DNA of 64,000 nucleotides from Euryodendron excelsum (taxonomy: Eukaryota; Streptophyta; Magnoliopsida; Ericales; Pentaphylacaceae), in assembly GCA_033060915.1 (NCBI GenBank), contig CM065387.1:27520001-27584000 (forward strand). The letters are read 5' to 3'. The notes under the pieces are model-generated. The model was not told the DNA's origin. It ran no database searches and was given only the letters and a program-made list of their open reading frames with translations. The translations under genes and the position numbers were made by a program. Of the stretch, positions 12,809-25,177 are shown piece after piece. Within the stretch, counting starts at the first letter, position 1. The number at the start of each line of letters is the position of its first letter.

Positions 12809-12815
12809 TATATAA
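12809..12815 (+). promoter_or_regulatory. TATA box of the MMP gene
   Basis: TATATAA lies 45 bases upstream of the ATG. The pseudogene has the matching TATA-rich site at 56287-56297, again about 35-45 bases before the start position, so the core promoter was duplicated with the gene. The spacing implies a very short 5' leader, roughly 20 bases. Confidence 0.6.
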
Positions 12816-12859
12816 GTAAGGCTTAAACATGTGTAGTTATTGCATAATATTTCTGACTC

Positions 12860-13783
12860 ATGGCACCCAAAGTTTGTCACCGTTTCTCGTGTGTTTTCCT
12901 CCTCTCCCTATTCCTTCCCCTCCTATCCTATGCACATTCAGCCTACTCGAACGGTGAGGAACCATCACCCTTTTCATTTATCAAGAATTTCCATGGATTT
13001 AAGAAGGGTGACAACGTAAAAGGGCTCTACAAGCTCAAAGATTATCTCCAAAACTTCGGTTACCTAAGTCAACCTTATTCTGTAAATCCAACTCATGTTA
13101 GAGATGATGGTTTTGATGATCACTTAGAGTCCGCCATCAAAACTTACCAGCTCAATTACCGTCTTAATGTCACTGGAATGCTAGATGCTAATACAGTGTC
13201 AACAATGATGATGCCTCGTTGTGGTTTCCCAGATATTGTGAATGGCACTAATTGGATGCAACTGGGACATCAAGGCCTAAACTCTCTCCACATAGCTGGC
13301 CCTTATTACACTTTCTTGGGGAACACAAGATGGCCAAATCTTGGCCTCACCTATGCACTTCAACCCGGGACACGTAAAGATGCTGTGAGCCCCATCGCGC
13401 AAGCTTTCCGCAAATGGGCTTCTGCATCACGCTTCAAATTTACTACTACTCAAGACTACAACCATGCCGATCTAAAGCTTAGTTTCCAACGACGTAACCA
13501 CGGAGATGGGATCGTGTTTGACGGCTCCGGGGGCATCCTAGCTCATGCGTCTCCACCAACGGAGGGAATACTTCACTTCGATGCAGAAGAGCACTGGGTT
13601 GTCGGTGCAGTGCCCGGTGGAGTTGACATGGGGAGTGTTGCATTGCATGAAATCGGACATCTTCTTGGGCTTGGGCATAGCACAGTCCTTGAAGCTGTCA
13701 TGTACCCCACGCTTGCTGCTGGTAACACTAAAGGTTTGAGTTCAGACGATATTCAAGGGCTCAAGGCACTATATCATTTTTAA
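12860..13783 (+). CDS. Matrix metalloproteinase (plant MMP, peptidase family M10A), apparently intact
   Basis: Intronless 307-residue ORF starting at an ATG just after a TATA box. Residues 1-26 or so form a hydrophobic signal peptide (FLLSLFLPLLSYA), implying secretion. The propeptide ends in the cysteine switch PRCGFPD (119-125), whose Cys121 should block the zinc until activation. The catalytic domain has the structural metal-site region HGDGIVFDGSGG (214-225) and HFD (239-241). The zinc motif HEIGHLLGLGH (263-273) supplies His263, His267 and His273 with Glu264 as catalytic base, and a Met turn follows at Met281. There is no hemopexin domain, as usual in plants, and no hydrophobic C-terminal tail for a GPI anchor, so a soluble apoplastic enzyme is likely. 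A decayed duplicate lies at 56330. Confidence 0.92.
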   Translation: MAPKVCHRFSCVFLLSLFLPLLSYAHSAYSNGEEPSPFSFIKNFHGFKKGDNVKGLYKLKDYLQNFGYLSQPYSVNPTHVRDDGFDDHLESAIKTYQLNYRLNVTGMLDANTVSTMMMPRCGFPDIVNGTNWMQLGHQGLNSLHIAGPYYTFLGNTRWPNLGLTYALQPGTRKDAVSPIAQAFRKWASASRFKFTTTQDYNHADLKLSFQRRNHGDGIVFDGSGGILAHASPPTEGILHFDAEEHWVVGAVPGGVDMGSVALHEIGHLLGLGHSTVLEAVMYPTLAAGNTKGLSSDDIQGLKALYHF

Positions 13784-15400
13784 AAACTGATTGTAGAAAT
13801 ATTGGACACCCTTCATTTGTGCACGCGAATGGAGACCTTATATGGAAATGCTACATAGTGCATTTCTCTTCTTCCAAATAAGCATTATGGTACTCAACTC
13901 GAGCTAGCTTTTTCCATAATAAAAGTCAATTAATAATTTTGATAATAAGAAGCTTTTATCTTTCCGCAATTGCTACAAAAGCTGGTTTTCTCTTCCTGTC
14001 CGGTGGATTCTACAAAAGTGTTTTGATCCGCTTCTTTATTTTTCGCCTTGCAATTGAAGGGTCCCGAAGCACCTTACTCTTATCTGCTAGATGGGCTCCA
14101 TAAAGCACCTTTCAGAGAGCTTAAAACCCTGACTCATTAAACTAAAGTTTTTAAAAGTAAATGGTAATATTGCTAAACAACTTGGCCTACACGTTTTGGT
14201 TGGAGGTCATCCATCTTCAGCTTGTGTGGATCAAAGATTTGGTGATATAAGAGAAAAGAAAAAGAAAAATGTGAGGAAAGACAATAAAAATACTATTTTA
14301 TTTTATTTTTTTTCTCTCACATTTTCTTTTTCGTTTGCCTTTGTTTTTACCTTGATATATTCGGGTAACACAACATCAATTCCTTAAAAGGATCATATAA
14401 ATTTCGAGAAGGAAAAAAATAGAACAAAATTCACTCATAAATTAGGTTATAGGGAAAGTGGTGACTAACTTAACTAGTTCAGTTTCTAGCTAGTTCTATT
14501 CATATCTAGGATCAGTCGTTGTGGCCTTCATCTAGATTTAGGGGGTTTAGGAGGGAGGGTTATCCAATTGAGTCTTGCTCAGCAACTAAAAACACGACAT
14601 TGCAAATAAACAAATACTTTATTAATAAAAGAAATACAAAAAAAACTATGTACCACCATATCGAACAAGGTTTACTTACCCAACAAATATCAAACAAGGT
14701 TCCATATCAAAATCTATTACGAGTTAGTGGAGCCTGGTTCAGGAAAAAAAAGATTTAACTACTGGAAAAAAAAAAAAAAAAAAAAACGCGGACTAACTTG
14801 TAAAGTTCTCTTTTGGCCGCGTTTCTTTGATGATATAAGGCGGTGGGATTGAAATGGTAATTCGGTGTCTAACTTTATCGTGTTTTTTTTTTTTAATCGG
14901 GTGTCTGAACCAATTTGTGCACACCTCCATTAATTTCGAAACTTGTGCAGTTCCTTGTCATACACAAACTATATAAAACGTGTTTAGTTAATAAATCTAT
15001 GACGTAATTATGACGTAATTAATCTATGACGTAATTACAACACCCTTAAATTATGACTCAGTTAATAAATCTCCAAAAGTGTAAAATGTAATATATTGAC
15101 CTTTTTAACTATCTATTTATATCAATCAATATCCTCTCTTAACAATATATTAGCAATTTATTAGGAGAATAAATGAAATTTTCAGCCGTTAGGTAATTAT
15201 TATAATAAATGAAAATCAATTTCCGTATAAAAATATATTTTTATGAACATGTGTAAGTCACATAATAATTTTTGTAATTATTTTCTTAAAACATTACTTA
15301 TAGATGGGGTTGGTTGATATAAATAGATAGTTCATGGGTCAATGTGCTACGCTTTAGAATGAAGAATAGTTTAGTGATACTGAATCATAATTTAGAGAGA
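13784..15400. other. Intergenic region downstream of MMP, no gene seen
   Basis: AT-rich DNA with a poly-A run near 14765-14786 and short repeats (TATGACGTAATTA repeated near 14998-15040). 14270-14340 is TTTTC-rich. I see no coding stretch or RNA gene that I can support. Confidence 0.6.
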
Positions 15401-15489
15401 GTTGTTGTAATTACCCTTTAAATTATTCTAGGGGAGGTAGAATAAGAAATATGGGGACCTAGGATTGGAGCCAAATTACACTTTAAGGG

Positions 15490-15665
15490 TTTTGTAATCT
15501 CGGAATGTAGTGTCATGGGATTCATTATCCACCTTATCCCACCACCCAAAACCCAGAATGTTGGATCCATCCAGAATGTTGTAATCTCGGAATGTAATGT
15601 CATGGGATTCATTATTCTCGGAATGTAATGTCTCGGAATGTAATTTTAGAAACCCAGAATGTTGC
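15490..15665. repeat. Local repeat cluster of GGAATGTAATGTCATGGGATTC-type motifs
   Basis: CTCGGAATGTAGTGTCATGG recurs with small changes at about 15498, 15586, 15617 and 15632. ACCCAGAATGTTG(G/C)ATCCATCC occurs at about 15551 and 15654. It looks like a slipped or doubly inserted short element. The element family is not identified. Confidence 0.55.
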
Positions 15666-16157
15666 ATCCATCCTTCAGTCGAACTAGCGGTGCCGTCCAT
15701 GGTAAGGGCAAGTGCCACAATAGTTCATTTTTGTGTCAATTCAAAACACCATATATATGCATCTACCACCACTACAGAAGGAAAATGCTGTTATTTCTTA
15801 TATCAGTAACATTTCTAACTGCCAAATTAAAAAGTAAAATGAAACTATAGGGTATTAGTCAGAGAAAGTTGAAGGAAGTGAGGGGTGGTGAGGCAGTGGT
15901 GCAAGGTGGTGATAGGAAGTAATGTAATAGGTAGCGGCATTGGCGGTGGTTATGATGGGGTAGAAATCGTCAAGAAGGCGAAAATATGGATAGAATAGAT
16001 AAAAAATATATATAAAAAAAATATAATCTCTCTATGAAGTTCATGTGGTGTTTCTTCTTGGAAAACTTTGAGGTTGGCTTTTATTTCAAATCTAATGTTA
16101 CATTTTCAATCTTAGATTTGTCAAAAGAAAAGAAAATGAAAGTGAAATAAAATGATT

Positions 16158-16590
16158 TATACTATAAGAAATCAGACATTTAGTGAGAAAAGTATTAGTG
16201 AGGGAACCAATTTTCTTACTAAAGCTGCCCTTTTAGCGTGGAAAACTATGATTTCTTGTTGAAGTCTTTAGATGACCACATTTACGAACAAACCTCCAAA
16301 TTTATCACTAATACTCGCTGCAAAATTGTTGGCAGGAAATATTTTTGGCAGAAAATGTGGTCAGAGAGAGCATTTGCAATGAAAGGCAATATTCCTCACT
16401 AATGGTGATTAGCCCGAAAGAGTATTAGCAAGGAGACAAATGATTCGTTGCTAATGGTTTGAAACAAGATTTTTTGCAACAAAACCATTTGGTTGCCAAA
16501 AAAAATTTAATACTTTTTGATAAACCTTTTGCAAGGCACATTATGGCTCACCAAATGTCTAATATAAGCTTATATTTCTAGGTAAAAGAA
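16158..16590. mobile_element. Small non-autonomous CACTA-like element (MITE size)
   Basis: The left end reads ACTATAAGAAATCAGACATT then TAGTGAG, close to the CACTACAAGAAA termini of plant CACTA transposons. The right end carries the inverted CTCACCAAATGTCT, then sequence up to about 16590. Inside are TTAGTGAG, TTAGCGTGG and GCAACAAAA motifs typical of CACTA subterminal repeats. No transposase is encoded. The outer ends have decayed, so the 3-bp target duplication cannot be called. Confidence 0.55.
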
Positions 16591-16599
16591 GTAAGAAAT

Positions 16600-17880
16600 T
16601 TGTGTTATAGGGATGAAAATTTTCCTTCTTGCCAATCGAAGCCATAAAAGAGTCTTTAACATTAAAATTATAAATACCTTTCTGAAAGAAGCAATCACAC
16701 AAGAAAGTAATTTATCCTAAAAGTCTTTTTTTTTTTTTTAAAAGAAATAGAAGATAATAAGATAATAAGTCCAGTAGGTCATAAAGCCTGCACAAGCTAG
16801 CCTATAATTTATTATGCCTACGATCAGAACGTAGGCCCTTGTAGGACTAAGTTGGTTATTTAATCACGAATCACCCTAACATCTTATTTATCCTTTATAA
16901 CTAGTTGTTATATAAATATTTATTTTTTAAAATATTAATTATGGGTTAAATGCATGAATCTGAGCATTTTAATTGTTCTTCGGTTATGGATTGAGAAATT
17001 AATTTAGACAGGCTCAAGCTACTAGTATCAGTGATTCTGACCTACGTCCACCCCCTAATTGTATGAACATGATAGTAATTGAAAGGATTTTATACGGATA
17101 TAGATATACTATATGACTAAATTTATTTGTGATATAATATAAATCTACTATATGACTAAATTTAACACATTAAAAAATATCAGTATATCCCTTCTCCTAT
17201 TTCAATAAATATATGTACTAGCATATAGAGTAATTAGTTATACTTCGACATGCTGGAAATTAATAATAAGAAATAAATGTAGTTAGTCCGCCATTTTTTT
17301 TTATGTAAATAACAAATTATTTTATTCTACATTATACAATGTTTTGAAAATCAAAATAGATAGACTGCTTGTACGATCAACATGTTCTAGAAACAATATG
17401 GTCAAACACATAGAAACAAACTAGTTTAAGAACATGCCTAAAAACAGTTAAAGGGCCAAATCATTTGAACCGTTTTCGAGTCGACCTGGCCAGCCGTTTC
17501 AACAGTTGGAATGGTGGAATATTTAGATTTTAAAATAGAATTTGATAAGTTTTGAATGAATGAAATTTAAAATAAGATGTGATTTGCTCAAATTTGAAAA
17601 GAGCAAAATATCATAAAATCTTTTGAAAAATGGTTGAATTTCATGTGAATTGGAATTAATAAAACTTGATAACATATAATTACAACATTGCCCTCCTTTT
17701 CTTTTTATAATTTTTTTTAGTAACTAACCTAATATTGGGGCATTGCTATCTACTAAATAATAACCTTTTCAATTCCTTATTAAAACAAACACATGAAATT
17801 AAAATTTGCTTCTAATTCCAATTAATTATTTACAGATGCACGGCTGCTCCACCCCCACGATCCAGTTGCAGATACTCCCA
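16600..17880. other. Intergenic region, no gene seen
   Basis: AT-rich, with a poly-T run near 16727 and a duplicated ATAT(A/G)ACTAAATTTA motif near 17105-17162. No coding, RNA or clear transposon signal that I can support. Confidence 0.55.
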
Positions 17881-17897
17881 TCTCTTTATGCTTCTCA

Positions 17898-17899
<2 letters not shown>

Positions 17900-17967
<68 letters not shown>

Positions 17968-18012
17968 CGATTAAGGACCTAACCGACTGCCAACTTTCCA
18001 ATCCCCCATCTA

Positions 18013-18071
<59 letters not shown>

Positions 18072-18120
18072 CGATTAAGGACCTAACCGACTGCCAACTT
18101 TCCAATCCCCCATCTACTGT
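17900..18120. repeat. Duplicated (CT)n microsatellite with a shared 54-bp tail
   Basis: A long CT run (about 17901-17961) is followed by a tail starting CCATTCGATTAAGGACC and ending CATCTACTGT. A second CT run (about 18017-18066) is followed by an identical tail to about 18120. A unit made of microsatellite plus unique sequence was thus duplicated, recently enough to leave the tails unchanged. Confidence 0.85.
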
Positions 18121-19205
18121 CTTCAGCGTCCACCAACAATATCTCCACCCCCCATAGCCGTTGGTACTCACTGACTCTCTCTATCTTCTTCTCTTGATAA
18201 ATATTTTCATGACTCTTATATTGACATGCTTAGATTATCAGTTCAGAAGTGTGCTTCTTAATTGTTATTTGTATTTTTCACTTTATTTATTTATTTATTT
18301 GTGTGTGAGCAATGATTTGTTGATAAAACTGGGGCATGTGGTGGTGGTTAAAGGGTCTTGTTTTAAGTGGAGTTTGTAGAACCATGTGACAATCACTATA
18401 TGCTCTCAGACAATCATGATTCTTATATTGGAATGCTTAGATTATCAGTTTGTAGTGCCCATTATTATTTAATCATTGCCTTTGTCTTCCACTGTGCACC
18501 CCAGATCTGGTTGTTGTATGATTAAAAGAAAAAAATTATTGCTAATGAATGAAACGTGTGCTTTTCTACATCCACTGACATTTTTCCAATAAAAAGTCGC
18601 ATTGCTGATTTTTTTCTTAATCTTCATAGGGTATTTTAGTGGTTGATTATGCATAATTATTGTTGTTTTTGTGCCTGATTATATTGATCATCAGACAATG
18701 TTCTTTCAGTGTACTTTTTTCCGTTATGTATATTTGATTGATTAAAAGTTTTTCACCTCCTTTTTTATTTTGGGCTTTTGGTAATAAAACACACGATATT
18801 CTCTGCTAGTTTAAAATTTTTATATTGGTCCTCATGTATTCTCTTATGTGCAGATTGTTGATCAAGGGATGAAAAGCAACTTCGGTTGGATGGACATTAA
18901 AGAGTTTCAGGAGTCCAAGTTTAAATTTGAATTTCTTTTTGGAGCTTACTTCTATTTTGTGCTCCTTGTAAAAAATGGAGGATTACTGTTACTTATCTTT
19001 TGTACTCCTTGGAGGGAATGAAGTATTAGATGGGAAGAAGAAGTCTAAATTTGAATTTCTTTTGATGCTTGTCTCTATAACCGTACCCTTTCGGTCATGT
19101 TTTTGTGGAATTAAACTTGAAATATCACAAATATATGTCAACATCATTATTAATTTATGGGAATCTTATTGTAGCTTCTTTATTTTTTATGTTGATTAAT
19201 CATAT
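18120..19205 (+). other. Possible gene relic or non-coding transcript, low support
   Basis: The CT-rich block could be a 5' leader. An intron-like stretch ends TTATGTGCAG at about 18854, a plausible acceptor. The following frame is open to a TGA at 19019-19021 and reads IVDQGMKSNFGWMDIKEFQE at its start, which looks like a real protein end, but I do not recognise the family. A 35-bp motif (ATGACTCTTATATTGACATG) occurs twice, near 18209 and 18418. FKFEFL-coding sequence is also repeated near 18922 and 19048. No donor or start codon can be fixed. Confidence 0.25.
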
Positions 19206-19309
19206 GCAAGTTTAACATGATTGTGAAAGTACAGGAAATAGGAAATTTTGAAACAATAAGTAGTAAAATGCAACTTTTATCAAAGAAATAAACCATATTC
19301 CAAACATGA

Positions 19310-19671
19310 ATAGCCCATCTTTAGTGAGGAGAAAAGAGTTTTAGCGACAATTATTGTACGCCGCAAAGATGTGTGGTAGTTTCATTTTATTGATTTTAGT
19401 GAGGAGAGAGCTCATCGTTAAAAATAATATGTAGTAACAATAACATCTTGTCACTAAAATTCCAAATCTTTTTTCTACGAATGCTTCATCGTCAATGCTC
19501 ATCTTTTAAACTTATGTAAAATACTTTCAGCGAGGAAAAGAGGACTTTTAGCGTCGAATTGTTTTATCCTTTAGCGAGAACATCATGTTGTCACAAAAAT
19601 GAAAAGTTTTGCTATCGAAACGATTTTCTCACTAAGAGTATACTTTTGGTGAGGAATTAAACGTTCATTGT
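19310..19671. mobile_element. Left part of a CACTA-like element hosting the nested stack
   Basis: Dense alternating motifs TTTAGTGAGGAG, TTTTAGCGACAA, TTTAGCGAG and inverted TCACTAAAA resemble CACTA subterminal repeats. The sequence is cut at 19671 by the copia-type element D and resumes at 54540. The canonical CACTACAAGAAA tip is not recognisable here. Confidence 0.5.
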
Positions 19672-20104
19672 TGTAAAATATCATCAATGCCGAAGCGGCA
19701 CTTGGACATACTTTATGGGTGTCAAACTCGAAGGAGAACCCTAGATCTTTAAACCCAAAGATGTTCCACGTGCAACCTGTGATCAATCTTGTTCATACTC
19801 ACGATAGAGTGTAATCAAACCCTCATGGAGCCAAGAACACTCACACTATCCACAACTCAAGAGCACTTACAATTCTAGTTTCTATGGGAGAGATTTTCTT
19901 TTACAGAGAATAGAGTAATGACCAAATAGATACACTGTATATTTTGCAACGTACATATATACTGAATAAAGGAGAGGTGGTTATACTCTACAATAACTAC
20001 TCCTAACTTCTTAGTGAGTGGGTGGTTCCAATAACCACTACCCATAGATCATAGTCCGAGTAAAGGCATGCCTATGGGCACCCGAACCGACCCAAATACC
20101 AACA
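19672..20104 (-). mobile_element. Element D LTR, left copy (3' LTR of a minus-strand copia-type element)
   Basis: It matches 54282-54539 as a direct repeat and runs from TGTAAAATATCATC to AAATACCAACA. Read on the minus strand it starts TGTTGGTATTTGGGTCGG. It is preceded there by GTGAGTAGGAGA, which resembles the GTGGGAGA polypurine tract usual just before copia LTRs. Flanking bases are ATTGT on the left and, after the other LTR, ATCGC, differing by two C/T transitions. That fits a decayed 5-bp target duplication. Confidence 0.65.
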
Positions 20105-21378
20105 TCTCCTACTCACAAATAGGAATGCACAAAGTAATAATATCAACCTCTCAACCATTCTGACATAATTATGTGAGATCATACTGCAAATGAGTTATGC
20201 GAGCGTTGAGTACACAAGGTGTGGGAGCTCTACACCAAACTTACTAAAGCCAACATAGAGACATCAATCACGACATAAATGAAAGTGTATCAAGTACCCA
20301 AAATTCTTCTAGTCACACGATTAGGCATGCCCATCCCCTCTAGACGCATGTCTAACCCCTCGAGGTCAACGATACACACATACTTATATCACAACACAAG
20401 AAAGGAAATAAGTTGGCCATATGTGTACAAAGCCTGATGTAATAGATGATCCTTTCTTTGCCCTCATGCTATTCGGATATGGAATAACTGCTTTCCTAAC
20501 AATGTTCGGAAGGCTGAAGCAATTATGATCGTAAGGTTTCATACCAAAGTAGGTGTAGTACTGCTTTCACGTCATGGTATAGTTTAAAGTCATAAAGGGT
20601 GTAATAACATTTGTCACTGAAAAATAACATGTAAGGACTCACACGGTAAAGAGGTAGGGAACTCATTCACCTCCTTAAAATGGTCAGTAAGCATATGTAG
20701 TACGAAATATATGCTATGGTGGAGTAGCTCTCCTAGAGAGCTTATGTCAAGCTACCAATACCGTACAAATCTAAGTCTAGTCACTTCACAAGCGCCTAAC
20801 TCGAGTTCTTCACAAGCTCGCCATCTAGAGGCGCCAATAAAAGTCTCGTATCTAGCTATCTATAATAGGCATGATATATAGGGGGTAATAACCATCATCG
20901 GCCTTAACTATCAAGTCTTATCCTGTCCAAAAAATAGGCCGACACAATAGTCTATAGCGTCTCAGTTTTGCTCACTCTCTCAAGTGCCAAAAGCAATTGC
21001 TCATGTGAGTGAGCCAATCTTACTTGTTGACATACTCATTGTGTCTGCTAACACAAAATACTATAACCAAAATAGCAATATAACCTATATAATCAATGCA
21101 CGGATAAACAACAAATGGTAACCACATGCAATAATGTCCCAATTATAACAAATGTAAATATAAGTGATCAAATGAAAAACAAAGTGCAAGTTAGGATCAC
21201 TTTCTCTTTGCGTAACTATATCACTGATGATCCAACAACTATCGATTGAGTCAGAAATGTCCAAGTTGTCATCTCAATTAGCACAACTAGAAGGTATCCA
21301 ATTTGTACTTATGCAAGTTGCCATCTCCAATAGCACAATCGCACTTAATCAGGTTCAAATACGATAGAGTACTAATAC
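20105..21378 (-). mobile_element. Element D internal region, part 1 (non-coding)
   Basis: This lies between the left D LTR and the inserted element B. I find no gag or pol motif on either strand. The bases next to the LTR form the polypurine-like tract. The rest is unremarkable, moderately AT-rich DNA. Confidence 0.5.
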
Positions 21379-21671
21379 TGTGAGACCCTACTTTGCTTAG
21401 TATCATATTTAGTTTTATTGCATATGATGTAGGAGCCCGAGGCGTGATTAGCATGTTTTAATAAGAACATGTTATATGAGCATTGAAGTATTGTAAGTAT
21501 GATTAATTAGCTTAATTAATCTCTATCCTTAGTTTAATGCTAACGATGATTAACTATTATAAGCATGCTTAATTATGCTAATCATGTGGATTAGTGGTGT
21601 GTGGTGAAGCAAGGAGGTGCTCGGTAGAAGATTTAACCTGAAGCCACCAAGGTGTGTGCATAAGGAGTGTA
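21379..21671 (+). mobile_element. Element B 5' LTR, first segment
   Basis: It begins TGTGAGACCCTACTTTGC, matching the start of the B 3' LTR at 47563 (TGTAAGACCCTACTTTGC). It stops at 21671, where element C begins. The LTR resumes at 42617. Confidence 0.75.
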
Positions 21672-23059
21672 TGTAATACCCTAAACCTCTATTGTTTGAA
21701 TTAATCTAAATTTTCCTAAATTCTGTATCATTCTAATGTACCTTTGAGTCAAGATGACCAATTAGAATTCAAGTTGTAACTTAATCTTCTAGTGTGAGAT
21801 ACATGGGATTATTTACCATGTATATCATCTTAATTATATACACACAAATGATATACTCTAACACACACACAATCTGTCGAGAAGAAGGAGAAGAAGAAGA
21901 AGAAGAAGAAGAAGAAGGAGAAAAGGACAGGAAGGGAAGAGAGGAAACAGGCTGAAGGAGCTCCATCCAAGCAAGAAGAAGCCATTGTTGAAGCTTGAGA
22001 AAGCTTGGAAGAAGGTAAGATTTCACCCCATTCTTATATGAGCATGTGTATATATATATTGTAGTTGTGTTTGGAGACTCTTTGAGTCCCATTTGGTTAG
22101 AAAGCATATGTTGGTGGATTGGGAGTTAGAGTTGAAAAATTTTCAAATTGTATATGTTGGATTTGAGATTTCAAACCTTAGATCCCTTTGATTGGTTTGT
22201 TTATCTTGCCCCATTTTCAGTTATTGTTGCCTTCTTGGGTCAATCTTTGAACCCTAAAAGCATTGGGGAAGTTTGGGAGAGTTCAAGAGAGGTTTGGTTA
22301 AGTTTGGAGTTGAAAATCTTTACTGTGAGTGCCCAAATTTGCCTGGCTTTCGAACACCTGAATTTGGCATCCGAACGGCCCGAGGTATGTATTTTCATTT
22401 TTGGCCATTTTTGCTTTGGCATTCGAACTCCAAGTTTGGCGTTCAAACTCGAGTTTTGGCGTTTGAACGGCTTGGCCAGCTTCGATACTGTTTAGTAAAA
22501 TATGTATAATTTTCTCTAAAAAAAAACTCGGATTGATGCATCATTTAAAGCATTAAAAAGAAGACTCCTAGACCTTTGTATCCATATAAAGTGGGTACTC
22601 TGATTTATTATAGATTGGGAGATATGAAATTTTAAATTTGACCCAAAATTTCTGCCAACAACATGGTTTTCCAGAATTTTAATCCATTTTTCATGAGATA
22701 TAACTTTTTCATCCGAAATTTATTTTAAATCCATAACCTATCAAATTAAAGGTTTTTAAGCCTATTTTCAAATGAAATTGACCTAGAATGTAGGCTCATT
22801 ATCCTAATATGATTGAGATGCAATGAAAGAGCCGGTGTTTAAAGACTGTTTCAAAACTCAACTTTTATATTCTTGTTTTGTATTGGGGTCTTGTGTTTGA
22901 TGCTTCTATATACTGTTTGTGTAGGAATGCCTTTGTTTAGCACCAATCCTCAAGGATAAAGGTGAGTAACAACATGCCATGAGTAAAACTCTATTACTTT
23001 CTAAATATTTTAAGTTCAAGTCCATATCATGCAATGTTTTCCATTTGTTTTCTATGTAT

Positions 23060-23400
23060 TAATGATTATTGACATGTAAGGTCTCTTCGTGGTGGGACTT
23101 TAATCTAACCCGAAAATCCTAGGGTAGGAGACACAAAATAAACTATGCTAGTCCTAGGATAGGGGATGTGAAATAAACTATCGACATGTATAGTCTTTTC
23201 CTGGCAAGACTTTAACCTAGCCCAATAGTCCTAGGATAGGGGACGTGAAATAACTATCGACATGTAAGGTCTTTTCGTGGCAAGACTTTAAGCTAGCTTG
23301 ATAGTCCTAGGATGGGGGACGTGAAATAAACTATCGACATGTAAGGTCTTTCGTGGTAAGACCCTAAACTAGCAATGATGGCCCTACAGCAAGGGACATG
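23060..23400. repeat. Tandem subrepeats of about 75-100 bp in the element C LTR
   Basis: Units carry CATGTAAGGTCT, TTCGTGGCAAGACTTTAA, AGTCCTAGGATAGGGGA and GTGAAATAAACTATCGAC. About four to five irregular copies are present. The same array occurs in the 3' LTR around 26540-26589 and 31924-32290, where unit A1 inserted into it. Confidence 0.75.
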
Positions 23401-23639
23401 AAACAATCTATCGCCATGTTTGGGAGATGTCCCATGACCTAAAGAGCCCTGTATCTGACCTTTAAGGTTACTAATGCGGAACCTAACTCTGATGTTGAGT
23501 TGTAGCACATTATGTTTTAAAATGAGAACGATGATATGTTTCAAATATTTATGATAAGCTATGCTATGTTTTATTAAGAATAAGATGCGTTGCATCTCTC
23601 TCTTACGGTATTATGATTAAAGCACTCTATGTTGTTAAT

Positions 23640-24130
23640 GACTAGGTGAAACTCTTAATAATTGAGCCTACCTCTTATAATTGGCTCAAAAAGCCTATGT
23701 GTGAACTTTATGGTTACAATAACCACCTAGCTCTTATGATTGGCTCAAAGAGCCTATGTGTGAGCTTTATGGTTACAATAACCGAGACTAGTTCTATGAT
23801 TGACTTTAAGAGCCTAATGTGTGACCTTCATGGTTGCTAATGACTAAACGTAGCTCTTAATTACTAAGCCTAGCTCTCATATTTGAGCCTTGCTCTCATG
23901 ATTGGCTTAAAGCACTCTATGTGCTAATGAACTTAGCGTAGCTCTTATTGATTGAGCCTAGCTTTTAATGACTGAGCCTAGCTTTCATGACTGGCCTAAA
24001 GAGCCTTATGTGTGACCCTTGTGGTTACTATGATGCCCAATGCCAGAAAGACCTCTTAAGTGTGGTGAAGTGAGGGCTATGTTAGCCTAAAGAGCCCTAC
24101 GCGTGACCTTTATGGTTACTAATGCAGAGC
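23640..24130. repeat. Second tandem subrepeat array in the element C LTR
   Basis: Degenerate units read CTAGCTCTTATGATTGGCTC, AAAGAGCCTATGTGTGA and CTTTATGGTTAC. The matching array in the 3' LTR runs about 32520-33050. Weak ORFs across it are repeat artefacts. Confidence 0.75.
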
Positions 24131-25177
24131 CTAGCTCTGATGTAAAGACATGACATACTTATGCTCTAGAACAAGAAATATGATTTATTCAAATACTTCA
24201 CGACAAATTACATATGTTTTCATAAGTATTAATGTCACGACGCATCTTTCCTTCTACGATATTATGATATGCCTTACAATACTATGCCATAGAATGTTTA
24301 TGATAAGATACGTTATGCCATACATGATCATGTTATGTTTTGCATCTCACTCCCTTGATACTATATCCGAAATGTCATAACATGTCATTATGAAAGCTTA
24401 TGATATAATGTTTCAATATGATACTTACGCTTCTTATGCTACCTATGTTTCCAAATCTATGCATTATACGTTGCCACAAAAACAATGATAATTGATGTGT
24501 TTAATATTATCGAACGAGTTAAGATATACTTTTATGCCATGTCATAGTCTACAAGGTCACGCTACGACACGTCTCTCACTTTCACGACATTATATTTTAG
24601 AAATAACGAAATGTGTTAATACGGTAGCCTAAGCCATGCGTTTTCAAGCTTACACTTATACGTTTCTAAGTACATGATATATATGCATAAACATTCATCT
24701 ATTGTCATATACATCGAATAGAAATATTAATCCATGGTATTTTATGCTCATACATCATTGTTATTCACTGAGCATTAGCTTACATTTTCGAAAAATGTTT
24801 TCAGGTAACCAAACTGGAAGGCCTTAGAGGAAAGTCCATTACATGGGTATCTGGATTGCGGCCCACGAGCCTTATGATGTGTAATATATATATGGGCTAG
24901 ACTCTAATGTTTTGTAATATTATAATGTTATAACCGTGGTAGCCTTCAATAGGCCCATTTTATGACATGTTTATGTTTTGGAGATTAGGCCCGGCTCTGC
25001 TATGTATGGCACGTGTTTTTAATTTACATTCATAGAATTTTAATTCTGCGATTATGTATCTTTTAAATGATAAATGCATAGGTGTTCAGTCGGTTTATGT
25101 AATGCGACCTCAGGTAGCCAAGCTACTAGTAGATCATGCACCCTAAATCCGTATAGACCGGATTACGGGGCATGACA

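Larger units (their letters stand above)
21672..25177 (+). mobile_element. Element C 5' LTR (3.5 kb)
   Basis: It starts TGTAATACCCTAAACC and ends ACGGGGCATGACA, followed by a primer site. It matches the dispersed 3' LTR pieces. It holds two tandem subrepeat arrays (23060-23400 and 23640-24130), a GAAGAA run near 21885-21915, and repeated GGCGTTCGAAC-type motifs near 22340-22480. Flanking bases GTGTA (left of C) and ATGTG (right of C) differ by two G/A transitions, consistent with a decayed 5-bp target duplication. Confidence 0.75.

Noticed and set aside
17822..18070. Minus-strand ORF of Glu-Arg repeats
   Set aside because: It is the translation of the CT microsatellite.
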